From Calcarisporiella thermophila CBS 279.70 (Eukaryota > Calcarisporiellomycota), in NCBI RefSeq assembly GCF_041956535.1, contig NW_027192207.1, forward strand, positions 126,810 through 190,809: a stretch of DNA of 64,000 nucleotides, written 5' to 3'. Below are positions 1 through 10,976 of the stretch, piece by piece. Each line of letters begins with the position of its first letter. Position 1 is the stretch's first letter. The notes under the pieces were generated by a model that saw nothing but the letters and a program-made list of their open reading frames with translations, ran no database searches and had not been told where the DNA came from. The translations under genes were made by a program, and so were the position numbers.

Positions 1-189
1 GGGGAGGCCGGATTAGATGCGACGATTCAGCTAGATAAGGGAGTCATTAAGTTATATTAAATTAACGTGTACATTAACGCAGAAGAGAAGAATGGGGGAA
101 GGGTGAGGTAAAGGGGAGGAAATAGAAACACGTAACAAGTTGGGAGGAGGGATCGCTTTTTAGCCACTGCTCATCTAAGAGAGCGTGGC

Positions 190-204
190 GGGGGGGGGGG
201 GGGG
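190..204. repeat. Poly-G homopolymer (15 nt)
   Basis: An uninterrupted run of 15 G lies 26 nt beyond the SHO1 stop codon, so it is poly-C in the likely 3' untranslated region of that gene. Its exact length in the assembly is uncertain because such runs are error-prone. Confidence 0.85.
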
Positions 205-230
205 AGGAGTGTGTGGAAGCAGGCGGGAGC

Positions 231-1175
231 CTATATGTACTGCTTCTCTACGAGCTGCAGGTAGTTGCTGGGGGCAATCCCGACGGTGCCGTCCGACTTG
301 CGAGCACTCCACCACTTGCCCTGGATGCTCGAGATCTCCAGCACTTCTCCCTTTGCAAAACTGATCTCGTTGGGGTCGTCCGGGTTGGCCGAGTAGGAGT
401 AGATGGCCTTGGCCCTGTGCTGATACTCCGCGTTGGGCGTGAGTAACACGGTATCGGTGGGGTTGCCCCCGGTTGCCACGGTATGCATGGACATGGGAGG
501 GGAATGGAGGGCGGTGGCGCTCCCTCCCAGCGTGCTCCTGCCCAAGCTGTTGGCGACGAAGGGCGAAGCAGGCGGGGAGATGACGGTCTGGGAGGCGTGG
601 GAGAGATGGGATGTGCGAGGGCGCGAATGGCGAGCCGGGTGAGACATGGGGACGGCATTGACGCGGTGCGCAATGTAGGATTCATCCTCGCTGCCAAACA
701 CCAGAATCCACAGGAACTAATGGAGGAAGAGAATCCGAGTGAGCAGGATGGGCAGAGAGGCGAAGAGGAGGGGAAGACTGCGTTACCTGGACGAGGAGAA
801 GCACGACGTTGCCGGCGAGCATGACGCTCCATGCCGCGGACGAGGAGTGCATTGCGGCCGAAGACACGGAGAGCATTGCCACGCTGTACACTAAAAATCC
901 CATGACCTGGCGCGGCCATGTTAGCCCACAGAGAAGAAATGCCCAAGGTAAGCAATGCCAATACTCACTGCAAATCGGTAGGCCTGCAATTCGCCGGTTA
1001 TGATTCCGAAGATGATACCTGCTATTAGGAAGAGTTCGAAAAAGACCAGCCACCAATTAAGCCCATTTCCGATAGCGCATGTGGCCCCGAACAGGAGCAG
1101 GAAGCCGAGGGCGCTGGCACAAATGGTGATTAGGAGGAAGGGATTGCCGATGACTCGGCTGAAGTCGAAGTTCAT
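231..1175 (-). CDS. SHO1: SHO1-type osmosensor, four membrane segments plus C-terminal SH3 domain
   Basis: Three exons (1175-969, 906-787, 716-231) join in frame to 270 residues; both introns are GT-AG and phase 0. Residues 1-110 hold four hydrophobic segments with short loops. A Ser/Pro-rich linker follows, then a C-terminal SH3 domain (about 205-268) with the ALYDY-like '[11 protein letters not shown]', the '[21 protein letters not shown]' core and the two Trp residues. This order, four membrane spans then linker then SH3, is that of Sho1, the plasma-membrane sensor of the HOG pathway whose SH3 binds the MAPKK Pbs2. Length is slightly below yeast Sho1 (367 aa) because the linker is short. 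The start is the only ATG before the first span. The upstream region is shared with the divergent bHLH gene. Family assignment is firm; signalling role is inferred from the family. Confidence 0.93.
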
Positions 1176-2290
1176 TATCTGTATTTGTGTATATCACTCT
1201 CTCTCTATGTAGATAGATGAAGGCGGGAGGGGCGCTAAGCGCAAGAGCGGGGGCGTGATGCGGAGGTGCTGGCAGGGGGAGCGGTGATGGTGAGCGGGAG
1301 CTAAGAGCGCTTGTTTCCGCGGCCGCCTCTTCTTCAGGGGAACGTTGACAGCTGAGAGGAGGAGTGGCCGAATCTTAAAGTGGAGTGGTTGGAGACCCGG
1401 TCCAAGCCCGAGAGTTCAGTCACATCCCCCCTTCCGAATACACACCCACTCATTAACAATATAAGGAACAGCGAAGACTTCATTGCGTCGAAGCCTGACC
1501 AATGGGGCGCGCGGGCCCTCGCGCGCCATTGGCCGGCTGGATCCATCCAGGTCTAACCTATCCAGTCCTATGGGCTGCGGGCGGTCATACCACTTGGAAT
1601 CGCTAATGCGTTCATCCTTGTGGAGCGATTAAGCCGCTCGGTCCAAGACCTCGTCCGCGCTTTTTGGCAGTATGGGTTCCAAGTTTGCGTCCGGCTTTCA
1701 TGTCACCTCGTGCTGCATCTGTGTTCGGGATGTTTGAGATCGTGCAACGCGCGGGTGCTTGGCCCAGCCCCAGCCAGAGACCGCAGGGGTCGCTCGGACT
1801 CGGCGGCGCCGCAGCCGACATTGGCATTGGCATCCGCATTGCCATTCGGCCCCCATCGGCATGCCGCTCCGGCTGGCCCGCTTGCGGTTCGGAGGGCCTG
1901 GCGAGAAATCCAACTGCGCTGGCCGATTTGAAGCGCCGACCAGCCTATTGCAAATCGGCGAGTGGATCAATTTCACGACACCACTCAGCTCCTGAGAAAA
2001 ATAGAGTTGGGCTTCATCGCGCTTTTTTTGAAAGTCCCTCGCCTTCTCTTTTTTGGCTGTTGAGCGTCGTGGCTGACTTTTGGCATCCCCGTGGCATCCC
2101 CCCCCTAGGCCCCGCTGCCATCCCCAACATTTCCTCCAGCTGCCCTGCCCATTTCCCCGGCTCTGCTGGATCCACGCCGCGTACGAGCTTTTTGCATCGC
2201 CATTCCCGCTGTCTGATCTGCGTCTGTAGAAGCTCGGATCCATCTCCTTCCCTATCCCGCCCACGCCATACCTGCTCCTCGCCGGCATTC
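1176..2290. promoter_or_regulatory. Divergent intergenic region between SHO1 and the bHLH gene
   Basis: About 1.1 kb between two start codons on opposite strands. It holds an inverted pair of CCAAT boxes around a GC-rich palindrome (1499-1532) and a 9-bp inverted repeat (1922-1930 with 1951-1959, arms 'gccgatttg' and 'caaatcggc'). The part next to the bHLH start is C+T-rich, as in fungal 5' leaders. Small ORFs here show no recognisable domain. Confidence 0.6.
1499..1532. promoter_or_regulatory. Inverted CCAAT pair around a GC-rich palindrome
   Basis: CCAAT at 1499-1503 and ATTGG at 1528-1532 face each other across a core whose arms 'cgcgcg' pair around 'ggccct'. The symmetry would present two HAP/NF-Y-type sites to the two divergent genes, or form a hairpin. 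Motifs are seen directly; binding is inferred. Confidence 0.45.
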
Positions 2291-3957
2291 ATGACGTACC
2301 AGTTCGGCGCAGACCTCAACTTCGACTTCGCGGCCTCGGGAAATTTGAACCCCCCGTCCTCGCACCAGGATATGGTCTCGCACTGGCCCGCCAACATGCA
2401 CGAACTGCCTCCTCAATCCCAATCCCAATCCCAATCCCAATCCCAATCCGATCCACCGCTGCTGCCCTGCACCTCGCCGCATCCCCACCAGGATCAATCG
2501 CAGGTCATGCCAACACCCTCTGACAGCGGCGGCTACTTCGTCAACATGAACTCGGATTACATCTTCATGACGCCGCTGGCAATCAACTCTGGAAACCTGA
2601 ATATAGATGAGGGATTCGAGGACGACGATGTAAGTACCCGCCCGCTGTGGCTCTGTTGCCTTCGGCTCTGCTCTCTTGCCTACTCCCCGAAAAGGGGCCC
2701 TTTTCCTCACTAATGATCATGGATACTAATGCCTGTCCCTCCCCTCCCCCTCTAGCTATTGCTCACGCCGCTGATATCCCCCGCCGCCACCCCCTCCCAT
2801 CCATTTGCCCTGGCAGCCAGCCAGGACGCCGCCTCCAACGAGCTCTTCTCCCCACTCACCTCGCCGGCGCTTCCTCCGCAACAGCCTCCCTCAGCCACCG
2901 ACTCTTCCTCGATCGCAACCGGAATGCGTCCCCGTAAATCAGCTCCAAGGCGCACAACCGAGCCCTATTCCCGCTCGCTGCAGAAAAAGGCCGCACGAAA
3001 ACAGCAGCAGCAACTAGACTCGGCGGCAATGATGCCCCCGCCACTCCCCGTCTCGGCGACGGCGGTCTCGAGTGAACCGCACATGAGCCCCGCGACCCCG
3101 GCGTCACTGATGAATCTTCCCCCCTCCACCTCCCTCCCCTCCCCTGCTTTCATCCCCCCGTCCTCGACGTCCATACAGCCTATCCCGCCTACCGCGGCCA
3201 GCAACAGCAGCAGCACCTGCACCAGCACCAGCAACAACAATAACAACAAGACCCGCCCTGCTCTCCCAGCAAAGGCCAACTCTTCTCCCGCATTATGGCG
3301 AACGTCTCCCGCCTCTGTGCCATCCTCACCCGGGGTCAAACCCCTCATCAGCCCCAGCCTGAAGCCTCTTCTCCCCGTGGTGATGTCACAAGATGCCGCG
3401 GCACGTTTGGCGGCTAAGAGCAACTATCAGAACATCCTGGAAGGAGAGAGCCAGTAAGATTTCGGCCTATCCTTTGTTTGACTTGTTCTTTTGGACACTC
3501 TGATTCACGAGGTATTCCTTTCGCTGCTGTTCTTAGGAAACTTGGGCTGACTTTCTCCCCCGAGCTTCACTCGGGCATCGAGCACCGCCGCACGACCCAC
3601 AAAGCCGCCGAGCAAAAGAGGCGCGATCTCCTTAAGCAGTGCTTCGAGGATCTGCGCAACGTGCTCCCTGAGGTCGAGGACAAGGGAGCGAGCAAGATCA
3701 CCCTGCTGAAGAAGTCGTATGACTACATCAGCGAGTTGAAGCAGTACCACGAGAACCAGAACGATCGGATTGCCACGCTGAAGCGACAATTGAGGGACTT
3801 GAGGCTTAAGCTAGGGCTGCCAGAAGAAGATGACCCCGAGAGTGACGCTGGTGAGGACGAGAAGACAGAGGCTGCACGGGAACAAAGCGCCTCGGAGGGG
3901 CTCGAGGAGAGAGCTCAGAGCGAGGAAAGGAGCGCAGCGGATGAGGTCTTGGGATAG
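2291..3957 (+). CDS. bHLH-leucine-zipper transcription factor (class B, E-box type)
   Basis: Exons 2291-2629, 2756-3453 and 3537-3957 give 485 residues. The N-terminal 380 residues are low-complexity Pro/Ser/Gln with a (QS)6 run. The bHLH domain is entirely in exon 3: the basic region 'HKAAEQKRR' has the His-Glu-Arg triad of class B factors that bind CACGTG, then helix 1, a loop ending 'DKGASKITLL', helix 2 and a heptad-like coiled coil ('NQNDRIATLKRQLRDLRLKL'). The tail is acidic. This layout resembles Max/Ino4/Rtg/Pho4-type fungal factors, but I cannot choose an ortholog. The frame is open for 209 codons upstream of the assigned ATG; I chose 2291 because that ATG follows a C+T-rich leader and starts a plausible acidic/hydrophobic N-terminus. 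Confidence 0.85.
2414..2449 (+). repeat. Hexanucleotide CAATCC x6 coding Gln-Ser
   Basis: Six perfect tandem copies of CAATCC inside exon 1 of the bHLH gene encode (QS)6. Being in frame and of six-nucleotide unit, copy-number change would alter length without frameshift. Confidence 0.9.
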
Positions 3958-6292
3958 GTTTCTTATGCACACATAATCTCGTTTTTTATACGCTATTTTC
4001 TACCCCCCCCCCTCCTCCCCACTATGCTATATCATTGTAATTTATCTCTATTTATTTTTTCCTCCTCCCCTGACGCTATTTTAATATATCCTCTTTTTTA
4101 TTTATTTTCAATTAATAAATGAAGCTAATTATTAGACCATACGAAAATGGGTAACGGAATCCACCAACCCTTCCTATGCTGGTTTGGCACGCTGAACCTC
4201 CCCCCCCCCCTTCGTCTTCATTTCTAGTCGTAGACAAATCACTCACGAACCCGTTTGCTTTAACACGCGTGAGACAGTATTACACTCACGATTTGCACTC
4301 TAAACCAGAATAGTGCAGTCACCTTTTCATTGTGCATAGGGAGAGAGTGAACGAGGAGTGGGTATCCTCTACAAACCCTAATATACCCCTGTGACGGCAT
4401 GTTTAATGCTCAGCCTGGCGACCATTGGCAAGCTCGCAAGTTTTGGGGAAAAGAACTGCCTTACTTGTAATCTGAACGAGAGAGCCATGCTGGTTCACCT
4501 ATTCAATTGTATATATAACATAAATGAAAAGGCTTGTGATTAGCCATGAACCATGCTCCATTGAGCACGATCCCAACCGGACTTGTACATGCAGTAACCA
4601 GGGAGGGATGAATGGGATGCCAGGATTCATATCTGTTCGCTGAAGTAAGGTAAAAATAAAGGGGGGATAGATTTAGATTAGAATGAATAAAGGGGGGGAA
4701 TTCCATTTATGGCAATCACTCCCAGCTCTTCCTAATTGACTTGAACCAAGAGATATGCCGCTGGTTTGGTTTTGGCCGCTCTAGGAGCCCCTTTTACCAG
4801 GACTTGGGCAGACAAACGCGCTCAAGTGGATGCCCTACGACAAGTAGTTTCTCCCTGAAATCTACGATATCCTATGGTTTCAGGCTCGTCTAATCCAAAG
4901 CGTCTTCACTCAGGCTTCCAAGTAAGGTAGGGTAATAAGCTAAGGTCCAACTTGAGCCTAGAATCTCGAAGGCGATATAAGCTTTTACTCTGTTCAATAC
5001 TAGGACTCAGACCACCCAGGTTGATATGAAAGGCGAGCCGGCTTTTGTCTCGACCATTCTCTCCATCATAGTACTCTGTGCAAACAGAAGCTGCGGCAAT
5101 AGGCGGAAAAGCCTGTTTGGTTCATTCGTATATGTATATGGACATAGTGTAGAAGGATCTTGGCAATTCTTGTTTTAAAAGTGTTTTGAATGCATGATCA
5201 AAGTGCCCAGCTTGCTCGCTTTGCTTTCGCAATTTCCCTCGAGCTCAGCGAGCCACGGATGAATGTTATTTCCAGCTTTTCTTACACAATAAAAAAAAAT
5301 CTCACAAACCACAACCAATTTATCGAGATCAGTTGCAAGCACTTTAATGAACTTCTCCGGATCCTTGCACAGTCTTAATTTATCGACCGAAGTTCCGGCC
5401 ACTCTGGTGTTTCTTTTCGACCAAGAGGCCAGCTCCTATTTATAGAGCCCTCTGAAACTAAAAATAATTTCAAGGATTTGTGCAAGCGCAGTAGCCTATC
5501 TTCGCGAGTTGAGAGCCGCGAAACTGAAGGCGGCTCCTGAGCATCTGTCTCACTCTCTATGGCAGAACCAGCTTCGTGCACAAGGCCGACAAGAAATCCT
5601 GCCGCAACTTATTAAGAAGCCGCTGCGGATCTCTTCATAGGTTCTCCCTAGGGGATACCAAGGGGGATCCCGCAGCCATTCTGAGGAAATTGAGTTTGAT
5701 TTCAAAGCCATTTTGGCTGCCAGGGGCGGTGGTCAAAAGACACGGTATCAGAGAACCAGCTTATGCGATATTCCACAGTTTCAACTGTTCCTTTTAGTGA
5801 GAATGGAATGCGGGTCCACAGCGGGCAGCGGGTCAAGCTCCCTAACACCGGTCAGGGAGACTTGCTCTTGCCTCGCTGCTTACGGCAAGATGAGGAAAGA
5901 AAAACAAGCTCTCTTAAGTTATCTGCGCCTTTGGTAAGGCCAGATACTTTTTCTGTAGTATGTCATGGTTGCTCAGAGGGACTGCTTCCTCGCGTTTGCA
6001 TCAAAGATTTGGATGATCCAAGGGAGCACCAATGGGCGCTCGATTTGACTAATCCATTGTTTGGCTCATTTTCTCTCTCATTAAATTGGGGATGGGGAAT
6101 TGCGAAGAAACGGTGCTCGCCATTATTATCTCGGTCCGGGTGCCCTGCGCCACCCCTTGACTCATTTAAACCCCTTTTGCGAGAGCTTTCCACCACGAAT
6201 ACAAACACTCGATTCCTCTCATAGTGCCCACCTTTCTCCCACACAATATCAACCCCCATTGCTCCAACTCACTCCAATATCACGGACGCAGA
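3958..6292. other. Long intergenic region, no gene recognised
   Basis: About 2.3 kb. It starts with a T- and C-rich tail with poly-C runs near 4004-4014 and 4199-4210. ORFs inside (for example 5763-6224 on + and 5175-5402 on -) are short, show no domain and have no convincing splice partners. No tRNA-like A/B boxes were seen. Confidence 0.6.
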
Positions 6293-6574
6293 ATGCAAAA
6301 AACACAACGAAGCACCAGCCTCACCGACATCCTGCGTGAATTCTCGCATCGTCGCTTTTTCTCCTCCTCCTCAATCCACTCTACCGCCTCCACCTCAAGT
6401 AGTGAGGAGAAGATATTCTCTTTTCCCCCCATCGAGGCATTTAAGACCGGCAGCGCCGTAAGTAAAGCCGAATCGCCCCCGGTCTTATGTGAAGAGAATT
6501 GTGGGTGCTGTCGGTTAGAGCGCGAGGGTGTCTTGGAGATGGAGTCGTATGATTCAATTGCAGTTGTAATATGA
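6293..6574 (+). CDS. Small unknown protein (93 aa), Ser-rich with a Cys cluster
   Basis: A 93-codon ORF starting 'MQKTQRSTSLTDILREF'. The stretch before it is C/A-rich without ATG noise ('ccaactcactccaatatcac'), as before fungal genes, and a 'catttaaac' element lies about 125 nt upstream. The protein has a basic N-terminus, a run of Ser/Thr and a Cys cluster 'CEENCGCC'. I recognise no family. It could be a real short gene or chance; the leader and amino-acid bias favour a gene slightly. Confidence 0.45.
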   Translation: MQKTQRSTSLTDILREFSHRRFFSSSSIHSTASTSSSEEKIFSFPPIEAFKTGSAVSKAESPPVLCEENCGCCRLEREGVLEMESYDSIAVVI

Positions 6575-7700
6575 ACGGTCATTATCCGTGTGTGTATTTT
6601 TGTATTTTGCATATATCTTTCCCATTAATCCTTGGAAGCCTCTGCTTTGCGTATGTCTGGTATCTGATTTATATCGTGTAAATATTCCTTTTTATTTATC
6701 CATTCGATTTCATTTCATTATTTCTCCTCTTCCCCCCCTCCCCCCTTCCCATGTCTCCCTCATTTTTTCAATGCCTATGCTTTTTTCGTGTCATTAAAGG
6801 CGAAATAGAAATGGGTTGACCAAGCTATTGCCAGATTACTCTGGAGCCGAGCATAATGGGGGTGAATGGGGTCTCTTCTCATTATTATTAATATATATTT
6901 CGCCGAGGCCATTCCAATCCCAAACTTTCACCTGACTAGGTGATCCATCAAAAGAGTAGGATGATTATACTTGTCCACAGCTTATTATGCATCTCTCGAC
7001 CCTCCACATTAAAACCTCCACTAGATCAGGTAGTATCGAAGGAGTACTTGAGTACACGCTTCAACCCTATATCATTTTCAAGTTGATATAAAGAGTGAAC
7101 ACAGCACGGAAATAGTCTTGTTTTTCCTAGGTTAAGCGATTCAATCCTAGCTGGAGCTTTTCTAAAATTTTCGGCCGAGAACAGTAGGGTATAATTTTGT
7201 CATATCTCGTACGGAGAACTGCACAAGTGTTCACCTTTCTACTTACGAGGGTGTGATTCTAACAGAGTATTTTCTTCTCACCTCCCTTGACCCCACGGAG
7301 CCAGGGTTTTCTAGCGTAGAGAATGCCAAGCTTCTGGAGCGGCCGTGATGCCTATGCTGATGCAAGCGGTCTAGATAAGGTGAAGCTATAGGTAACAAAT
7401 TGGTCATAGCGGGTCTCTAGTTCATTTCGGTCAAAATGACGAGTGGATTCGGATCGCCGGACTAGCACCCGTCATCATGTTCTAATGGCGTACACATCGA
7501 TTTTCACTTTCACTACTATGATTTCAGCACAAGTTCATTTATTTGAGAGATGTTTTTTTTAACACTATCTTAAGGCACAACCGAAATTTACAAGAGGTCG
7601 AATAATATGGAAACAGCAATAAAGGTGGGGGGCTGAAATAGAAGAGAAGAAGGGGAGATTAGAAGAGAGAGCAAGCAGCTGGCCCAAAGATCAAAGACTA
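6575..7700. other. Intergenic region, nothing recognised
   Basis: About 1.1 kb of AT-rich DNA with pyrimidine tracts near 6724-6750. No coding, RNA or repeat signal was convincing. The end near 7588-7700 is the 3' side of the secreted-protein gene on the minus strand. Confidence 0.55.
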
Positions 7701-8135
7701 TTATTCCTTGGGTGGTCTGCGTGCTCCTTGTGCCTGTACTTGGGGTTGACCCGGTCGCGGCTGCTGCTGCGGCGGGGGCGGCGGCTGTGGAGCAGTTTGC
7801 CAAGCTGGAGCTTGGGGTTTTGGCTGCAGCGGTTGCATGTTGAGGGGATTCAAGTTCAGTGGCTGCAGAGCGTTACCCACCAATTCCTGGGCCCTTCCGC
7901 CGCCTATCTGGGTGAAGAGGCCGCGGATAAGCCCCACCGCCGTGTTGTAAACCTGGCCGAGCGGGTCACGGATCGTGTCCAAAATGGTATCCTGGATACC
8001 GATCGGTTCAAGGAAATCCACCGGCCCAAGGATTTCGGGTATTTTGGGCCGGTTTTCTTTCGGAATGGGCGGTGGGGCCACTACCAGGACCACGCACGCG
8101 AAGAGCACTAGAGTAAATAGAATATGGGATTTCAT
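7701..8135 (-). CDS. Secreted protein, 'module B' with Pro/Gln-rich tail (144 aa)
   Basis: Single exon. A signal peptide (residues 1-20, 'MKSHILFTLVLFACVVLVVA') leads to a Pro-rich spacer, then a conserved segment (about 40-100) beginning 'DFLEPIGIQDTILDTIRDP' and ending in 'NLNPLNM', then a Pro/Gln-rich tail (about 105-144). The 40-100 segment is nearly identical in pattern to residues 176-235 of the protein at 12948-13901: both have D-F-L-x-P-I-G-I-Q-D-T-I, D-T-I-R-D-P-L-G-Q-V, G-L-I-R-G and N-L-N-P-L. There are no Cys in the mature part. I know no named family for this segment; it looks like one or two amphipathic helices. Product is likely extracellular or cell-wall associated. It points away from the second cluster gene. 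Confidence 0.82.
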   Translation of the reverse strand: MKSHILFTLVLFACVVLVVAPPPIPKENRPKIPEILGPVDFLEPIGIQDTILDTIRDPLGQVYNTAVGLIRGLFTQIGGGRAQELVGNALQPLNLNPLNMQPLQPKPQAPAWQTAPQPPPPPQQQPRPGQPQVQAQGARRPPKE

Positions 8136-10421
8136 CTATAGAGGAGGTGTTCTGCTGTCGGGGGAAACGAAGAGATTCTGGCAAAAGAAGTGAAAAAGAA
8201 GAAAGAACTACTGAACGGGATGAGTGGTGGGAAGAGATGAAATCATTTATGAAGGGGTCTATTTGGGCATACGTCCTCAAGATTTATATGGTACTCGATA
8301 GAGTGTTTCAGCATAGCAAGATATGTTTATCCTTCTCGTCATGATGGACTGAAACCCGCTAAACTTTTGACAAGGATGGCCTCCATTTGCTTTTTCGGGC
8401 CGAGATCTGAGCCAGACTTCCGGGGAGTGGGAGAAAACGATTTTCGGCAGGCAAAGTTGTTTGGTCTTACTTTTTTTCCCAGAACCGCTAGGCTATCGGA
8501 GGGCGACCACGTAATTCACCCTTTTATATGGCAGCTTAGAAGATGATTTAAGCACCATTAGGGTTGGTTTTATTACCTCATTTCCCATATGGTTGGACAT
8601 TGTGAGAAAAAAAAAGAGATCCCCTTGCTTATTTTGTCAAGGCCAATCTTTCCACGGATTATCATGAATATCTTATTTGACACTGGTAAAAAAAAAATCG
8701 ACTAGAAAAAACATCAGAAATTTGAGCGGCATGAGTTGATAAACTGCTCAAGTATGGTTTTCTTCACAGGATTGTATGGCCCTTTTCGGACCGGTGGGAA
8801 ATTTGTGTGTGAAAGTGTCGATTGTATGTCTCTAATAGATCGGAGACACTACATAGTGAAAGAGGATCCGCAAAGGAAGGTGAAGGATGGTTGATGGTGT
8901 TTTAACGGGAATGCCAGACATATTCCCAAAACTTCTTCTCGCATCTCTAATAGACACCAGCGCAGAATGCTATCATTTTGTGGTGGTGTCCGTGCATCTG
9001 GCCAATCTGTCAAGACAGGTAATCACAATGTCGAGTCGGAGAGGAGTTATCGGCGACAAATCCTGTACATTTCGCTGTCATTTTCTTCTGCACCACCACA
9101 AAAATATATACCTCCCCCGACCGGATAGATTTGTGAAGGATCCCTTTTCTGATCGAGCTCAATGGAGTTGGCCGTTGAGCATAGAAAGTGGGATGAATAC
9201 GCTGCTACAGTAAAGCCTGTTGCTGGTAGCTCTATAGCCTTCAATGTTGTTGTGTTCCCATTATTTTCAAACCAGTAACCTACTAAGTGGGTCGACACTT
9301 GTCTCGAAACAAAAATTTTTAGCGGCATTGATTCCCGCTTAAATTTCATTTCTGGCGATGATTCTCTGAATTTCAGAGCACCGGGAACTGACCCCCTGGA
9401 GTTGTGAAAATCAGCCGGAGCTATATATATTAAATCTGGTTACGATGATGACGAGAGGGAGTCGTTGTCGGCTGGCAACCTCTATTGAAGGAAGGAAAGC
9501 CAGTCAAGTATGAATTTACTTTTGGGGAATGGCATTCCTACCATGGGATTAGAGTTGGCCCAAATGAGGTCCCGTTTTGCTATATCTTGTTAACATGTGT
9601 GGCCCTCTGAAATGGATTTCTCCCAAACACATTGCAATAGTGGGTGGACATCTCTCTCGCATTTAAGCAACCACGCACCAGGGCATTAAAGTGGGCTCTA
9701 CATTTGGTATCGCTCCAGATCTAATAACCGCGTGTTTCGAACGATGAACATATGGGTCAACTGAAACTGAGGGGCTTCTGAAATTTGCCCGGTTATATCG
9801 TGTTAAAGATATTGAATTGCATCTTGAAAATTATCCCAAAATGATCCCCGGAGTGGACGAGACACGGGTTTATTTTCAGCCAAAAAAATTGCATAGCTGG
9901 ACCGGGAACCCGGGAATAATACGAGCCTCCGTCTGTCTCGTGGGCGATTTCTGTTGACGGTGGTCTGCCTACATCGTACGGCACGGTTATCCCCGGTTAC
10001 GAGCTAGCTTGAGGTCGACGAACGTGCATCGAGAGAGATAACGTAAGCTTCCTCTTTCTTTTCTCCCATATCACCGGTGGGGACGTATATCACAAGGACG
10101 ATCGCCCAAACTGCTCTGAGAAACGCGAGAGTTTTGCGCCCATTCCACATCCAAGTAGCTATGTTTTTAACGGTTTCGTGCTCTAATCCCTGGTGCATTT
10201 CCTAAATTGACCTCGGACAATCCTGTAGCAACTAGGATGGATGATCTTCCGCCGAATAGTGTATATATATATATATATACTACTAAATCCAAAACACCTC
10301 GGAGCCCTATACGACCTCTACCCGTTAGTGTGTCTCTATTTTGCATTTTCTCACTTGGCATATCCATCTCGATTTCTCTCTTTTTCCCCTTCGTCCCTCT
10401 GCTAAGTTCATTAATTGAAAA
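8136..10421. other. Long intergenic region between two divergent secreted-protein genes
   Basis: About 2.3 kb. ORFs at 8887-9213 (+) and 9047-9349 (-) overlap each other and show no family. A (TA)n run lies at about 10262-10279, some 140 nt before the start of the 10422 gene, where it could serve as an AT-rich promoter element. Nothing else was recognised. Confidence 0.55.
10262..10279. repeat. (TA)n dinucleotide repeat upstream of the 10422 gene
   Basis: About nine TA units, alternating without interruption, in the promoter region of the secreted Egh16-like gene. Confidence 0.8.
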
Positions 10422-10976
10422 ATGCTCCTAGTTGCATTTCTCAAGCTCCTCCTTCTCGCTATCAGTGTTGGCGTGGCTTTGGGACATGGGAAACTCACCA
10501 ATCCAGTCGGTTTCCAGATCAAGGACTATGTAAGCACAGTTGACTGCAGACGATATACAACCAGACAGCCCTGTGGAATGGGGGTGAGAATTCCCGCCCC
10601 AGAGAACCCTCCAGAGTATATGGCGGGCGAGTCCATGAGGGTCGTCTGGCGGGTGGCCAATGTCGACGGCGCCGGTCCCATGCAGGCCTATATAGACCCC
10701 AGCGGTACCGGCCAATACTTCACCCAAAACCCGGTGCGTATCCAGTCCGGTGTGCCTGGTATTATTGGGCTTGGGGCACGAGGATTTTACACCATGGCGC
10801 TCCAAACTCCCAACATAAGGTGTGCTGGACCCCAAGGAGCGTGTCTAGTTCGAGTGCAGAATGCGACCGGATTTGCCAGCTGTATCTGGGTTAGGGTTCG
10901 GCCGAGAATGGCCAAGAGAGACGAGGCTGCTGGTTCGGATGCTGAGGACACGGTTGCAAAACCGCAAGCGGAATAG
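10422..10976 (+). CDS. Secreted Egh16/LPMO-like protein, 'module A' (184 aa)
   Basis: Single exon. Signal peptide 1-21 ends in Ala-Leu-Gly, so the mature protein begins His-Gly-Lys-Leu, the N-terminal His typical of copper-binding LPMO-like folds. The module (22-164) has five Cys and the motifs 'QPCGMGV', 'IPAPENPPEY', 'WRVANVDGAGPMQAYIDPSG' and 'TGFASCIWVRV'. The N-V-D-G-A-G-P block and the closing Cys-rich block resemble the Egh16-like (Gas1/MAS) family of fungal surface and appressorium proteins; that match is from memory. After 'MAK-R' at 163-166 comes an 18-residue acidic tail that a Kex2-type protease could release. The mature protein contains no second His. Module A is about 60% identical by eye to that of the 12948 gene. 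Confidence 0.82.
   Translation: MLLVAFLKLLLLAISVGVALGHGKLTNPVGFQIKDYVSTVDCRRYTTRQPCGMGVRIPAPENPPEYMAGESMRVVWRVANVDGAGPMQAYIDPSGTGQYFTQNPVRIQSGVPGIIGLGARGFYTMALQTPNIRCAGPQGACLVRVQNATGFASCIWVRVRPRMAKRDEAAGSDAEDTVAKPQAE

Noticed and set aside
1334-1546. 70-codon minus ORF containing a signal-peptide-like 'MKSSLFLILLMSGCVFG'
   Set aside because: The part after the hydrophobic stretch is very short and featureless, and it sits inside the SHO1 promoter with the GC palindrome.
5763-6224. 153-codon + ORF in the long intergenic region
   Set aside because: No domain, no convincing start context, and composition like the surrounding non-coding DNA.
8887-9349. Overlapping ORFs of 108 (+) and 100 (-) codons
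   Set aside because: They overlap on opposite strands, have no recognisable motif and no gene-like leader.
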